A stretch of DNA of 64,000 bases from the NCBI GenBank assembly GCA_038148755.1, contig JAYQWA010000010.1:1-64000 (forward strand). Reading direction: 5' to 3'. This document shows, piece after piece, positions 1 to 9,093 of this stretch. The position numbers and the translations under genes were made by a program. The stretch comes from UBA5109 sp038148755 (GTDB taxonomy: Bacteria > Pseudomonadota > Gammaproteobacteria > Pseudomonadales > Pseudohongiellaceae). The stretch's first letter is position 1. Every line of letters starts with the position of its first letter. The notes beneath the pieces were generated by a model. That model did no database searches, was not told where the DNA came from, and was given only the letters and a program-made list of their open reading frames with translations.

Positions 1-180
<180 letters not shown>

Positions 181-360
181 ATAATCGCAGGCTTTTTAAT
201 AAGTCAGATATATGTTCGTAGCAAATACACAATAGGCAACGCATAAATATGCTGTTTATACGAAACAGTGACTTGTACAGGATATGTCAACGATTTGGTT
301 TTTTTCGCCGTAGCAGCGACATTAGTCGCAAATAATTATGACGGAAAAAACAAAAAGAAT
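181..360 (+). other. 23S-5S intergenic spacer
   Basis: About 180 bases of transcribed spacer with no tRNA gene. Just before the 5S there is a partly complementary pair, a T-run followed by CGCCGT near 298-312 and ACGGAAAAAAC near 341-352. Inside it sits a small hairpin, GCGAC-atta-GTCGC. Together these could form a processing stem of the RNase III/RNase E type; that role is inferred from position and complementarity only. Confidence 0.6.
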
Positions 361-480
361 TGCCTGACGACAATAGCGAGTGTGAACCACCTGATCCCAT
401 GCCGAACTCAGAAGTGAAACCACTCAGCGCCGATGGTAGTGTGGGGTCTCCCCATGTGAGAGTAGGACATTGTCAGGCAT
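361..480 (+). rRNA. rrf: 5S ribosomal RNA
   Basis: A complete 120-base 5S rRNA. It has the conserved core CCATGCCGAACTCAGAAGTG, the GCGCCGATGGTAGTGTGG segment, and complementary termini (TGCCTGACGA at the 5' end and GTCAGGCAT at the 3' end) that close helix I. It follows the 23S end in the usual 23S-5S order. Confidence 0.97.
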
Positions 481-488
481 CTAAATAA

Positions 489-525
489 GAAAACCCGCCC
501 AGCCTTGCTGAGGCGGGTTTTTTTA
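489..525 (+). terminator. Rho-independent terminator of the rRNA operon
   Basis: AAACCCGCC and GGCGGGTTT form a GC-rich stem around the loop CAGCCTTGCTGA, followed by a T-run. It sits about 10 bases after the 5S, where the terminator of an rRNA operon is expected. Confidence 0.9.
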
Positions 526-650
526 TGTCTTCTGTTTATGTTCTAGCTTTTCTTGCAAGGAGAGCCTAAAGACCATTGCGAATGTATCGTCAGGCATCTA
601 ATCAAAATACTGATGTACAATCACCGGTTTGAAATATCCCGTTAATTGAT

Positions 651-1550
651 ATGAGTATTATCACCCGATTATTTCCCTTACTGGCAATACTTGCTGCATT
701 GACCGCTTTTTACCTGCCCGATGTATTTGCAAAACTTTCTAATTTAATTATTCCCTTGCTCACGCTGATAATGTTTGCGATGGGCATGACCCTGAATCTG
801 GAAAATTTTAAAAGTGTTATACGAAGACCACTCAAGATTGCTTTAGGTACCTTACTCCAGTTTCTACTGATGCCTCTGTTCGCTTTCCTGATCAGTCATC
901 TTTTGGTTTTAGAGAGGGAGCTTGTAGTAGGTATGGTTCTGGTAGGTTGTTGTCCGGGAGGAACCGCATCAAATGTGATTTGTTATCTAGCTAAAGGTGA
1001 CTTGGCGCTCTCAATCTCTCTGACTATGGTTTCTACTTTTTTATCAGTGTTATTAACGCCTTTTTTAACTTTGTTGTACCTGGGGCAGGCTGTTGAGGTT
1101 CCCATAATAGACATGATGTTTAGCATCTTGCAGATAGTCATAATACCGGTAGTACTAGGGTTATGTATTAATACCTACTTTGGCGCTAAGCTCACTAAGC
1201 TCATGCCTTTATTTCCCGCTGTTTCAGTATTGGCCATCGTTTTAATCATAGCCATCGTGGTAGCACTTAACAGCAGTGACCTGGTAGCTATTAGTGGTTT
1301 GGTTTTTGTTGCCGTAATTCTTCATAATATTTTGGGCATAGGGAGCGCCTATGGCTTATCCAAGATGTGTCATTATGATGAGAGTACCTGTCGGACCATT
1401 GCGATTGAGGTTGGCATGCAGAATTCAGGTCTGGGTGTTGCATTGGCCACACAATTTTATAGTGCTGTGGCTGCAATACCGGGCGCAATATTCAGTTTAT
1501 GGCATAATCTGTCGGGTTCATTGCTTGCAGGATATTGGTCTAAAAAATAA
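651..1550 (+). CDS. Bile acid:sodium symporter (BASS) family transporter
   Basis: A 299-residue, very hydrophobic inner-membrane protein with about eight to ten predicted membrane segments. It carries two signatures of the BASS/SBF fold: GCCPGGTASNVICYLAKGD near residues 99-117 and EVGMQNSGLGVALATQF near 252-268. These are the broken-helix regions that bind sodium in this family. Family members import organic anions such as bile acids, pantoate or 2-oxo acids with sodium; the substrate here cannot be read from sequence. There is no clear ribosome-binding site before the ATG. A small cytochrome starts one base after the stop and an aminotransferase follows, so the three are probably co-transcribed, which would fit uptake of an organic or amino acid. 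Confidence 0.85.
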   Translation: MSIITRLFPLLAILAALTAFYLPDVFAKLSNLIIPLLTLIMFAMGMTLNLENFKSVIRRPLKIALGTLLQFLLMPLFAFLISHLLVLERELVVGMVLVGCCPGGTASNVICYLAKGDLALSISLTMVSTFLSVLLTPFLTLLYLGQAVEVPIIDMMFSILQIVIIPVVLGLCINTYFGAKLTKLMPLFPAVSVLAIVLIIAIVVALNSSDLVAISGLVFVAVILHNILGIGSAYGLSKMCHYDESTCRTIAIEVGMQNSGLGVALATQFYSAVAAIPGAIFSLWHNLSGSLLAGYWSKK

Positions 1551-1551
1551 C

Positions 1552-1905
1552 ATGAATAGAATTAATAAACTTTCACAACTCAGCGCTACTTTCTTTATAT
1601 TTTTTGTGAATATCGCCCTGGGGCAAAACGTGAGTTTTGAAGCCCAGGTGTTACCAATTTTTCAAGCCAAGTGTGGAGAATGTCATGGCAGTCGTTATCC
1701 TGAACTGGATCTTACCTTAACCAGTTACGAAGGAGTTTTAGCAGGATCTGACTATGGTATTGTTGTGCAACCCGGAGATTCACTGGAGAGTTATTTGGTT
1801 GGAATGATTGAGTCAGGAGAAATGCCTCAGGATGGTGAACCTGTTAGCCCTGAGGAACTGGTTTTAATTAAAAGCTGGATTGAACAGGGTGCATTAGAGA
1901 ATTAG
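1552..1905 (+). CDS. Small secreted c-type cytochrome (PSCyt1-like)
   Basis: A 117-residue protein with an N-terminal signal peptide (hydrophobic SATFFIFFVNIALG, likely cleavage before QNVSF) and one haem c motif, CGECH, near residue 43. The layout VLPIFQ..CGECHG, then LDLTSYEGVLAGSDYG, then GDSLESYL and a GEMP element resembles the planctomycete-type cytochrome c domain PSCyt1, which is widespread in proteobacteria. The start chosen is the ATG one base after the preceding stop; a longer reading extends back inside the symporter gene and would spoil the signal peptide. The electron partner is unknown. Confidence 0.8.
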   Translation: MNRINKLSQLSATFFIFFVNIALGQNVSFEAQVLPIFQAKCGECHGSRYPELDLTLTSYEGVLAGSDYGIVVQPGDSLESYLVGMIESGEMPQDGEPVSPEELVLIKSWIEQGALEN

Positions 1906-1954
1906 AGATAAAAATAAATATCAATTAAATCAATTAGATAGATGGTAATTCAAG

Positions 1955-3160
1955 TTGTTTAATAAAATCCAGAATTATAAAAGTGACCCTATTGAATCCC
2001 TGTTTGATAGGCTGGCAGACGATAATGATCCGAATAAAATTGATCTAGGCATTGGTGTATTTCGAGATGAAACAGGTCAGGTTCCGGTCATGCAGGCTGT
2101 GCATCTTGCGGAACAGGAGCTACTGAACAGGGCCGACTCAAAGTCTTATATTTCGCCCTTGGGTAATACTGCCTACTGTAAAGATATTGAGAAGCAGGCT
2201 TTAGGTAGTGAGCATCCGGTTTTACGTGATGGACGCATTATCTCTGCGCAAACCCCTGGGGCAGGCTGTGCGCTCCGGGCTGGTGCTGAATTTGTTAATC
2301 AGTTAAACCCGGAATCGATGCTGTGGGCATCGCAACCAGTCTGGGGACATCAACTCGAATTTTTTGAAAAGGTGGGGATGAAGATCCATCGTTATCGTTA
2401 CTATGATCAACAGAATTCATTGCTTGATTTTGATGGGATGCTGGAAGACTTAAGAGGCATGCAGCGTAATGACCTGCTACTCATACATGCTTGTTGCCAT
2501 AATCCAACGGGAGAAGACTTGAGTCTTCAACAGTGGCAAGAACTGGCTGATCTGGTTATTCACACCGGGGCACTGCCTTTCGTGGATGTGGCTTATCAGG
2601 GCTTCGGTGAAGGTATTGAAGAAGATGTAGCTGGTCTTCGCTTGTTTGCACAACGCGTTCCACAAATGTTGCTAACGGTTTCTTCATCAAAATCTTTCGG
2701 TATATACAGAGAAAGGGCAGGTCTGCTATCAGTGATTGTATCGGCTGATGACAGTACAGATATTCGTAGTGTACGCCTAAAACTCCGTGATACGGCTCGT
2801 CAGCTTTACTTCATGCCACCTGACCATGGTGCTGCTGTTGTGCATGAAATAATGTCTAACCCAGAGCTTGAGCAGCTCTGGCGTCAAGAACTCAATCAGA
2901 TAAGGCAGCATATTATTGATATGCGATCTTTGCTACGTCAGGCGATCGAAGCTGCAAATCCGGATTTTGATGCATCCTTCATTGAGCGGCAGCATGGTAT
3001 GTTTTCCTGCTTACCGATTACTGCTAACGAGCAAGAGTTTCTGGAAAATAAATATCACATCTATATGCTGCCAGATGCCCGAATGAATGTAGCGGCAATG
3101 AACAGCAATCAATTGAGCAAACTGTCTGAGGTTTTTGCTGAAGTTAGAGCTGCACGTTAG
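1955..3160 (+). CDS. Class I aspartate/aromatic amino acid aminotransferase
   Basis: A 401-residue fold-type I PLP enzyme of the AspC/TyrB group. Visible residues are N183 in HNPTG, D211 and Y214 in DVAYQGF, the PLP lysine K246 in SSSKSFGIYRERAG, and the substrate arginine in ARMNVAAMN near the C-terminus. It should move the amino group between aspartate or aromatic amino acids and 2-oxoglutarate in the cytoplasm. The start is a TTG. The only Shine-Dalgarno-like sequence is GATGG about 10 bases upstream, so the start is less certain than the function. Its stop overlaps the stop of the convergent hydrolase gene (shared TTAG). Confidence 0.9.
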   Translation: MFNKIQNYKSDPIESLFDRLADDNDPNKIDLGIGVFRDETGQVPVMQAVHLAEQELLNRADSKSYISPLGNTAYCKDIEKQALGSEHPVLRDGRIISAQTPGAGCALRAGAEFVNQLNPESMLWASQPVWGHQLEFFEKVGMKIHRYRYYDQQNSLLDFDGMLEDLRGMQRNDLLLIHACCHNPTGEDLSLQQWQELADLVIHTGALPFVDVAYQGFGEGIEEDVAGLRLFAQRVPQMLLTVSSSKSFGIYRERAGLLSVIVSADDSTDIRSVRLKLRDTARQLYFMPPDHGAAVVHEIMSNPELEQLWRQELNQIRQHIIDMRSLLRQAIEAANPDFDASFIERQHGMFSCLPITANEQEFLENKYHIYMLPDARMNVAAMNSNQLSKLSEVFAEVRAAR

Positions 3161-4263
3161 TTTTCATTTGGCGCTAATTCACAGCCTAGTGTTTCTCTGA
3201 CGCAGCTAATATCGTCTATTACGTTTTCGTTAATAAGATCAGAGACCCAATCAACAAAACGTACGCCTTCTACTTGGTATTGATAGAATAATGGTGAGCG
3301 TAGGATAGTGTGTACTGTTCCGCCCGCGGTATAACTGTAAAAGTTATCTACATGGCTTTCGATAACCTGATAATTGTTGAGAATGCGCTGTGCAAGAGTG
3401 AAGCTGCCTGGCTGATCGCCAAGCACGTGAGTAAAAGAGATTTGTACGGCATCGCTGGCAGTGTTGTACTGAGCAATGGTTAGGTTGTCGTTATGGTTGG
3501 CACTGGCAATATAAAAATCTTCGAAGGTAAGATTTTCATTATTTAAACCAGCATATTCAGACCAAGCAGGAAGAATAGAAGCTGCATCCCAGGCTTGATA
3601 AATGATGGCTAAATTTGGAGACCAATAACCTCCGGCACCATCAGCTATCAGGGTGACCGGAGTGGTTGAATAGTGTTCTGCAACTAAGCCGGAATAAAAA
3701 GAAGAGCCAATTGCGCCGGCACTAGTGCCTGCAATTACAATTTCGTCCGGGGCTTGAAAGTTTTGATAAATCCAATCAATAACTTCCATGCTGTTTCGAT
3801 AGCCGCTATGGTAAGCGGTATATTCCACTTCCTCATTAGAGTCATCAGTATATCTGTAGGTTCGAGGGCCAGACCCTATGAAGACATCACCTGTGCAGTA
3901 TGGAAGATATACCATGTTGTAATCTTTAAATGGATTTTCCGGGTTTGACAGATCAAACACTCCGTTAGCAGACCTCGGATTGTTTGCATTTGCATCAGCG
4001 AAGACAGTGTGAATGTTGGGCTCACTTTCAGGATCGCAGGCTTCACCAGACCAGCAAGCACCGCCGCCATTGAAAAAGATAAGCAGATTGTTTTGAGATG
4101 AGGATGGTTTAACGTGAAACTGATAAGCTGTGCCAGCTGAACAGATCCCGTCGGTGTTTATGGTGTTCCAACCTGAATCCAGGCTTTCCAGCTCAGGTAA
4201 TGCAGTTTGCGCTTGGATACTCGTTACAAGAAAAAATAACAGTACGCTTAGAGTTAACTTCAC
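3157..4263 (-). CDS. Secreted pectinacetylesterase/Notum-family carboxylesterase
   Basis: A 368-residue alpha/beta hydrolase of the pectinacetylesterase (PAE/Notum) family. It has a signal peptide (MKLTLSVLLFFLVTSIQAQ), the oxyanion-type segment FFNGGGACWSG (about 64-73), YLPYCTGDVFIG (about 119-130), and the nucleophile S181 in GTSAGAIGS. A downstream histidine in GGTVHTIL could complete the triad. Family members remove O-acetyl or acyl groups from polysaccharides or proteins; the substrate here is unknown, and it probably acts in the periplasm or outside the cell. The GTG at 4263 is preferred over the GTG four codons earlier because GGTGGAG lies five bases before it and the signal peptide then begins MKLT. 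Confidence 0.8.
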   Translation of the reverse strand: MKLTLSVLLFFLVTSIQAQTALPELESLDSGWNTINTDGICSAGTAYQFHVKPSSSQNNLLIFFNGGGACWSGEACDPESEPNIHTVFADANANNPRSANGVFDLSNPENPFKDYNMVYLPYCTGDVFIGSGPRTYRYTDDSNEEVEYTAYHSGYRNSMEVIDWIYQNFQAPDEIVIAGTSAGAIGSSFYSGLVAEHYSTTPVTLIADGAGGYWSPNLAIIYQAWDAASILPAWSEYAGLNNENLTFEDFYIASANHNDNLTIAQYNTASDAVQISFTHVLGDQPGSFTLAQRILNNYQVIESHVDNFYSYTAGGTVHTILRSPLFYQYQVEGVRFVDWVSDLINENVIDDISCVRETLGCELAPNEN

Positions 4264-4285
4264 ACAGTTCTCCACCAGTGCTTTT

Positions 4286-4873
4286 TTATCTGAAATTTAA
4301 GCCTTCTACCCAGCTGACCATGGCATGCCTTTCACCTTTAGTCACAGGAGTTACCATATGTCTTACAAAGGATGGGAAGATTATGACAGTCCCTAATTTA
4401 CGCACGGCTTCTTTTGGCGGACAAAGCTCATCGGGTAAATCAAAAATCAAATCACCGCCTTCATAGCTGGCAGGATCAGAGAGTTGAACGGTAAAAGAAA
4501 GTTTACGCTGGTACATGTTCTGGTTACACCAGGTGATATCTTCATGCCAGTTGTAAAAACCCTCTTCACTGGCTAAATACTTGGTGTACTGCACATCAAT
4601 AACCTGCTGGATGTCGAAACCAAAAGTCGATCGGTTAGCGGCGATTGCATGCTCAAAAACGATATTAAATAAAATCTTGTGGCGAGCATTAGTAAAATCA
4701 AAAAACTTTATTTTAGAGCGCCTTGAACTGCCGATAGCTTTTCCTTGGTCACTGGTTTCTTTTCTGCCACCAACAAGACCTTCGCTGTCAGGGATTTCTG
4801 CGCCCATACGCTTAATTTCTTCACAAAGTTCAGGAGCCAACCTATTTTCCCAAACGCACCACCAATTGTTCAT
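4286..4873 (-). CDS. 2-oxoglutarate/Fe(II)-dependent prolyl hydroxylase-like oxygenase
   Basis: A 195-residue protein with the double-stranded beta-helix dioxygenase pattern: iron ligands H110 and D112 (NWHEDITW) and H172 (VRHMVTPV), plus R182 in the GERHAMVSW element that binds 2-oxoglutarate. GGDLIF sits between them, as in PiuC/PKHD-type hydroxylases. It is a little shorter than typical PKHD proteins (about 225). The target, protein or small molecule, cannot be read. GGAG lies about ten bases before the ATG. A 22-base gap separates it from the downstream esterase gene, so the two are probably co-transcribed. Confidence 0.85.
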   Translation of the reverse strand: MNNWWCVWENRLAPELCEEIKRMGAEIPDSEGLVGGRKETSDQGKAIGSSRRSKIKFFDFTNARHKILFNIVFEHAIAANRSTFGFDIQQVIDVQYTKYLASEEGFYNWHEDITWCNQNMYQRKLSFTVQLSDPASYEGGDLIFDLPDELCPPKEAVRKLGTVIIFPSFVRHMVTPVTKGERHAMVSWVEGLNFR

Positions 4874-5009
4874 TGCTAATATTTCTCCAATATCAACTTT
4901 AATTCAGCAAACGCTATGTTAGCACTACACATGAATTCATGCAGAGCTATAAATACATTAGATATTTATTCATCTCAGCTTTTTGATTTAAATCTAATAT
5001 GTGTACTTC

Positions 5010-5046
5010 AAAAAAAACGGCTACCTTTCAAAGAAAGGTAGCCGTC
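5010..5046 (-). terminator. Terminator of the TonB-dependent receptor gene
   Basis: A 13-bp perfect stem (ACGGCTACCTTTC / GAAAGGTAGCCGT) with a three-base loop. On the minus strand it is followed by a run of T (the A-run at 5010-5017 on the plus strand). It lies just after the stop of the receptor gene on that strand. Confidence 0.9.
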
Positions 5047-5071
5047 TTGTTTAGCTCAAAGAACTAAAGGA

Positions 5072-7591
5072 TTAGAAGTTATACTTCGCTCTAATACCGT
5101 AAGTTCTTGGGTTACCGTACAGCACCTGCTGAAGCCTAGCTGAAGCAACATAAACTTCATCGGTTAAGTTAAAGATATAACCCTGGACTTCCCAATTTTC
5201 ATTCTCAAAAGTGAGAGAGAAAGTGGTGAGGTCACGCTTGTCATTCATATAAAAGTACTGCTGATCCAGGTTTGAATAGTTCTCATCAGTGTGAGAAAAC
5301 TCTATACGAGGAGTCAACGTACCATCACCAAATGGAATCACGTAGTCTAGACCAATGTTATAGGCCAACTCGGGTGCCTGAATCATAGGTTGACCCGAGT
5401 AGTTCTGAGCATATGGCGCATAGTTGAAACAGTTACCATTCGGATCACCATTTGCGTCTGTTGCTGTAGCGGGGTTAGGTGCACCACCAGCCACTACACT
5501 ACAGTCAGGCAAGTAGTTAAAGCCATTGGTTGAGTTTGGCGTTAACGCCCAGGCTGGCAATGAACTCAAAGGAACGTCGGTAGCATTACCGATTTCCGAA
5601 TCCTGCCAGGCAAAAGACACATCAATACCGAAATCACCAATAAAGGCTTGAGCTGAACCTTCTACACCATACATATCAGCATCAGCAATGTTTGAGTTGG
5701 TGAAGCTTGAACCTAGTCCTTGAGCGTCGTTAAATACGAATGTTTCACCCTGCATGTCAGAGTAATCCATGTAGTAGAAACCTAAGTCTCCGGTTACAGC
5801 ACCATCAAACAAGGAACCTTTCCAACCTAACTCATAATCATCGATTGTTTCTGGTGATACACCCGGACCAGCAAAACTACCTGCTTTATAGCCTCTGGCG
5901 TAGAACGCATAGAAGTAATCAGTATCAGTTGGTGACCAATTCAGTCCAATTTTATAGGTTGGTACTTCATTATCAACAACACCATCACCTTCCAGTGTGT
6001 TTATAGGATTGGTTATACCTAAACATCCCATAGAAGGTGCTGCATTATTTAAGTCTGGTACGCCTAAATTATTTGGGAATACACCAACTGCCTGACAGGT
6101 TTCAGGTGTAAATGGACCGCCCACAGGACCAGAAATTGCTAGTCTGGTTTGTGCGTGACTGTCATCTACATTGTAACGAGCGCCGATCGCCAGTTCTAAC
6201 TCATCGTTGATCTGATAGTTATATTGGCCAAAGATCGCCTGATGCTCAACTGTGGTTGGAGCAATAACATGAACAAACCCGGTTGGAGGCGCTAAAGGTC
6301 CGCAAGGAGTCACTGTTCCATCTGGCTGTTGACCACAAGTCAAGTTACTCTGACCTTGTGCAACGGACAGGTTAACAGGTGTGGTTCTGTGGAAATCAAA
6401 GATACCCACGATCCAGTTGTTGCCGCCATTATCTGCAGACGCCAGCGTAATTTCATGAGTCCAGGAACTGTTACTTTCATCCAGGCTGAAACGCGTTGGC
6501 CAGATTGGCACTGCAGAGACACCAGGATAGTCGTCATCACTGTTCCAATCATTCATCTCAGTGTGCAGCAAGTTATAACCATTTTTTGAAAGAAGGGTCA
6601 TGCCATTATCGAATTCATAAGTGAACCAAGCTGACCATTGCTGGTTTTGCTGCCAGTTTTTACCAGGGAAAAGATTGATGATCTCAAACGGCTCTACTGG
6701 CGAGTAGGCTGCATGGCGAGATGTAGTTACTCCTTGAACCGGTAAACCAGTGACAGGATCCGGCGTGTTGACAAGCAAAGGTCTTTGGTTTGGCTGTCGA
6801 ACATCACCATGGTTGTTTACCCTGTTTTGCTCTACCTTGAATAGAGCTTCAAACTGTTCATTTGGTTGCCATAATAAACTTGCACGAATTTGACGGCTGT
6901 CTACAGCGCCAGGTGCTTCTAATTCTTGGCCGTCACCGAATACAGCACCACCAAGGTTTTTGTAAAAGCTATTACGTTCTTCAGTATTCCAGGCAATACG
7001 GGCTGCCCAGGTATCACTGATTGGCAGGTTAAGAGCACCAGTAACAGCATTGTGTTGATAGTTACCCATTCTGCCTTCTACATAACCGTTTACACCATCA
7101 AAATTAGGGTTGGCAGAGTTGATCAGAATCGCACCACCGGCAGCAGACTGTCCTACGAAAGTACCCTGTGGTCCACGTAGAACCTCAATAGTTCCAACGT
7201 CGAAGAAACTACCGTTCAAGCCCATTGGCTCACCGTGGGTTACACCATCGTTAACAACCTGAACACCCATTTGAACTGAAGGTGCGAAAGTGTTGTTACC
7301 AATACCACGGATGTTGATATCGTTACCAACACCGTTATTGGTGATCTGAATACCAGGCATGGCATTCTGTAAATCTTGAAGTTGTGTTATACCGCCGGCT
7401 GACAGCATATCCTGGTTGAATACTTCCATAGAGATAGAAGTTGTTTGTTCTGTAGCTTCACGACGTTCTGCCGTGACGACCACTTCTTCAATCTGTCGCT
7501 GCGCAAAGCCGGCGTTGGCACCCATGCCAACAGCTACTGCGGTAGCGATAGAAAGGGTAAGCGGCTTAACTCTGTAAGATTTGGATTTCAT
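5072..7591 (-). CDS. TonB-dependent outer membrane receptor
   Basis: An 839-residue outer-membrane receptor. It has a signal peptide (hydrophobic LSIATAVAVGMGANAGFAQ), a TonB-box-like IEEVVVTAERRE just after it, a plug domain (about residues 50-165, with IRGIGNN, VEVLRGPQG-like IEVLRGPQGTFVG and AGGAILI), and a long beta-barrel that ends in a C-terminal phenylalanine (RAKYNF). It uses proton-motive force through TonB to import a large or scarce ligand. The overall style resembles receptors of the FecA/CirA or 'organic substrate' groups; the ligand is not identifiable. The ATG at 7591 is preferred over the GTG three codons upstream because AGGGGGTGG sits at ideal distance. It is monocistronic, with its own terminator. 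Confidence 0.93.
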   Translation of the reverse strand: MKSKSYRVKPLTLSIATAVAVGMGANAGFAQRQIEEVVVTAERREATEQTTSISMEVFNQDMLSAGGITQLQDLQNAMPGIQITNNGVGNDINIRGIGNNTFAPSVQMGVQVVNDGVTHGEPMGLNGSFFDVGTIEVLRGPQGTFVGQSAAGGAILINSANPNFDGVNGYVEGRMGNYQHNAVTGALNLPISDTWAARIAWNTEERNSFYKNLGGAVFGDGQELEAPGAVDSRQIRASLLWQPNEQFEALFKVEQNRVNNHGDVRQPNQRPLLVNTPDPVTGLPVQGVTTSRHAAYSPVEPFEIINLFPGKNWQQNQQWSAWFTYEFDNGMTLLSKNGYNLLHTEMNDWNSDDDYPGVSAVPIWPTRFSLDESNSSWTHEITLASADNGGNNWIVGIFDFHRTTPVNLSVAQGQSNLTCGQQPDGTVTPCGPLAPPTGFVHVIAPTTVEHQAIFGQYNYQINDELELAIGARYNVDDSHAQTRLAISGPVGGPFTPETCQAVGVFPNNLGVPDLNNAAPSMGCLGITNPINTLEGDGVVDNEVPTYKIGLNWSPTDTDYFYAFYARGYKAGSFAGPGVSPETIDDYELGWKGSLFDGAVTGDLGFYYMDYSDMQGETFVFNDAQGLGSSFTNSNIADADMYGVEGSAQAFIGDFGIDVSFAWQDSEIGNATDVPLSSLPAWALTPNSTNGFNYLPDCSVVAGGAPNPATATDANGDPNGNCFNYAPYAQNYSGQPMIQAPELAYNIGLDYVIPFGDGTLTPRIEFSHTDENYSNLDQQYFYMNDKRDLTTFSLTFENENWEVQGYIFNLTDEVYVASARLQQVLYGNPRTYGIRAKYNF

Positions 7592-8012
7592 GGAATCCAC
7601 CCCCTTTTAATTTAAATTTAAATTTAATTATTTAGGTGTAAAAAAATAATTCTTAACCACAACAAGTAAGACCCAAAACAGTCTGCACTCATTGTGTAAG
7701 AATTATGTAATCTTACATCCAACCGCCATCTTGCCATGGTTTTACGCTAAATAAAAGCCTTTCATTAGGTTATTAACTGCTAGTTTTTGGGTTTTCAGCC
7801 AGCAATTCTTGAAATTTATGAAAATATTAAAATATTATTAATTAAAACAATAGGTTATGTTTTTTATATAAAGTAAGTTTGAGCTGGGCTTTATTTAATT
7901 ATTTTTTAATTTTCTTTAATTAAAAACCTGTTAGCCCGGGTAATGTAAGGAGTTTGAAGCAATTTTAGGCGTATTTTTTGAAAACGCTATCCAGGAGTGA
8001 GGATCTTGGCTT
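7592..8012. promoter_or_regulatory. AT-rich upstream region of the TonB receptor, with inverted repeat
   Basis: A gene-free stretch of 421 bases. Next to the receptor start is an unusual run of alternating A and T triplets (7605-7633). At 7695-7717 lies a perfect 7-bp inverted repeat, TGTAAGA-N9-TCTTACA, about 104 bases upstream of the receptor ATG. Its size and symmetry suit a dimeric repressor operator of the GntR or TetR kind. The rest (7740-8012) is very AT-rich and shows no ORF or RNA gene that I can recognise. Confidence 0.5.
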
Positions 8013-8978
8013 TTAAACTACTTGGCATGGCAGGCTTTCACCTGAGAAAAAGGCATCAAGATTATCAACCGCAAGCATGCCCATGGCTGTACGCGTTTCA
8101 ATTGTTGCTGAGCCAATGTGAGGAAGGAGAGTGACATTTTCCAATTTTCGCAATTCTTCGGGAATCTCTGGTTCTCCTGTAAATACATCCAAGCCTGCTC
8201 CTGCGATACGATTATGAGTGAGTGCTTCTATCAGCGCAGCTTGATCAATGCAATCACCACGGGCCGTATTAATCAGATAGGCGGTAGGTTTTAATTTGGC
8301 AACATGCGAGGCCTGAAGTAGTGGGGTTAAACCTCCTCCCGGCGCATGGATAGAAACCACATCGGCTGTGGCTAGAAGCTCATCGATGCTAGCAACCTGT
8401 CTGGCTTCAAATTCCATACCTGAAACACTGGAACGGTTGTAAAAAATAACCTCCATTCCCAGGCCAGCTATTGCACGTCTGGCTGTAGCCTGACCAATGC
8501 GGCCCATTCCAATTATGCCAAGTACCTTGCCTTGCACACTGCTGCCCAGGCCTTCAATCAATGAAAATTCATGCCAGCGACCTTCGCGTAATTTTTTTTC
8601 AGCGCTATAGGCGCGCCGGGTTGTGGCTAGTATCAATAATAAGGCTATATCTGCGGTAGCATCGGTTAATACATCAGGAGTATTGCTGACACTGATGCCT
8701 TCTGAGCGGGCTGTTTCAATGTCAATGTTGCTAAAGCCAACGCCAAAATTGGCAATGATGCGAACCCGGCGGTCAGCAGTCTGTAAAATCTCGCCATCTA
8801 TGCGATCACTGACGGTTGGCACCAAAGCGTCGTATTCGGTCATCGCAGCCAGCAATTGTGCTTTACTCATGGCTATGTCGTTAATGTTGAGACTTACGTC
8901 ATAGCTTGAACTTAACCTTGCTTCTACTGTTTTAGGCAATTTCCGGGTGACTAATACTTTTGGGCGTACCTTTTTCAT
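8013..8978 (-). CDS. D-isomer-specific 2-hydroxyacid dehydrogenase (glyoxylate/hydroxypyruvate reductase-like)
   Basis: A 321-residue cytoplasmic enzyme of the D-2-hydroxyacid dehydrogenase family. It has the Rossmann motif GMGRIG (157-162), the catalytic arginine R240 in NTARGDCID, E269 in GLDVFTGEPE, and the catalytic H287 in LLPHIGSAT. The residues after the second strand are NRSS (181-184), with arginine where NAD-specific enzymes usually have an acidic residue, which suggests NADPH use. It probably reduces glyoxylate, hydroxypyruvate or a similar 2-oxo acid. The context of hydroxy-acid genes at 14.6-20.2 kb fits this. No strong ribosome-binding site precedes the ATG. Confidence 0.88.
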   Translation of the reverse strand: MKKVRPKVLVTRKLPKTVEARLSSSYDVSLNINDIAMSKAQLLAAMTEYDALVPTVSDRIDGEILQTADRRVRIIANFGVGFSNIDIETARSEGISVSNTPDVLTDATADIALLLILATTRRAYSAEKKLREGRWHEFSLIEGLGSSVQGKVLGIIGMGRIGQATARRAIAGLGMEVIFYNRSSVSGMEFEARQVASIDELLATADVVSIHAPGGGLTPLLQASHVAKLKPTAYLINTARGDCIDQAALIEALTHNRIAGAGLDVFTGEPEIPEELRKLENVTLLPHIGSATIETRTAMGMLAVDNLDAFFSGESLPCQVV

Positions 8979-9093
8979 GTAATAAATTTTACTGGGTTAT
9001 ATCCACTGGTTGGAAAAGGCAGAGTATTCCAGTATGAATTTCTAAGCAATTATTTGTATAGTTGGGGAATTAATAAACAGACAGCGATTCTTT

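Noticed and set aside
1351..1551. N-terminal extension of the small cytochrome reading into the symporter gene
   Set aside because: It lies inside the BASS coding sequence in another frame, lacks a ribosome site, and would bury the signal peptide. The ATG at 1552 is used.
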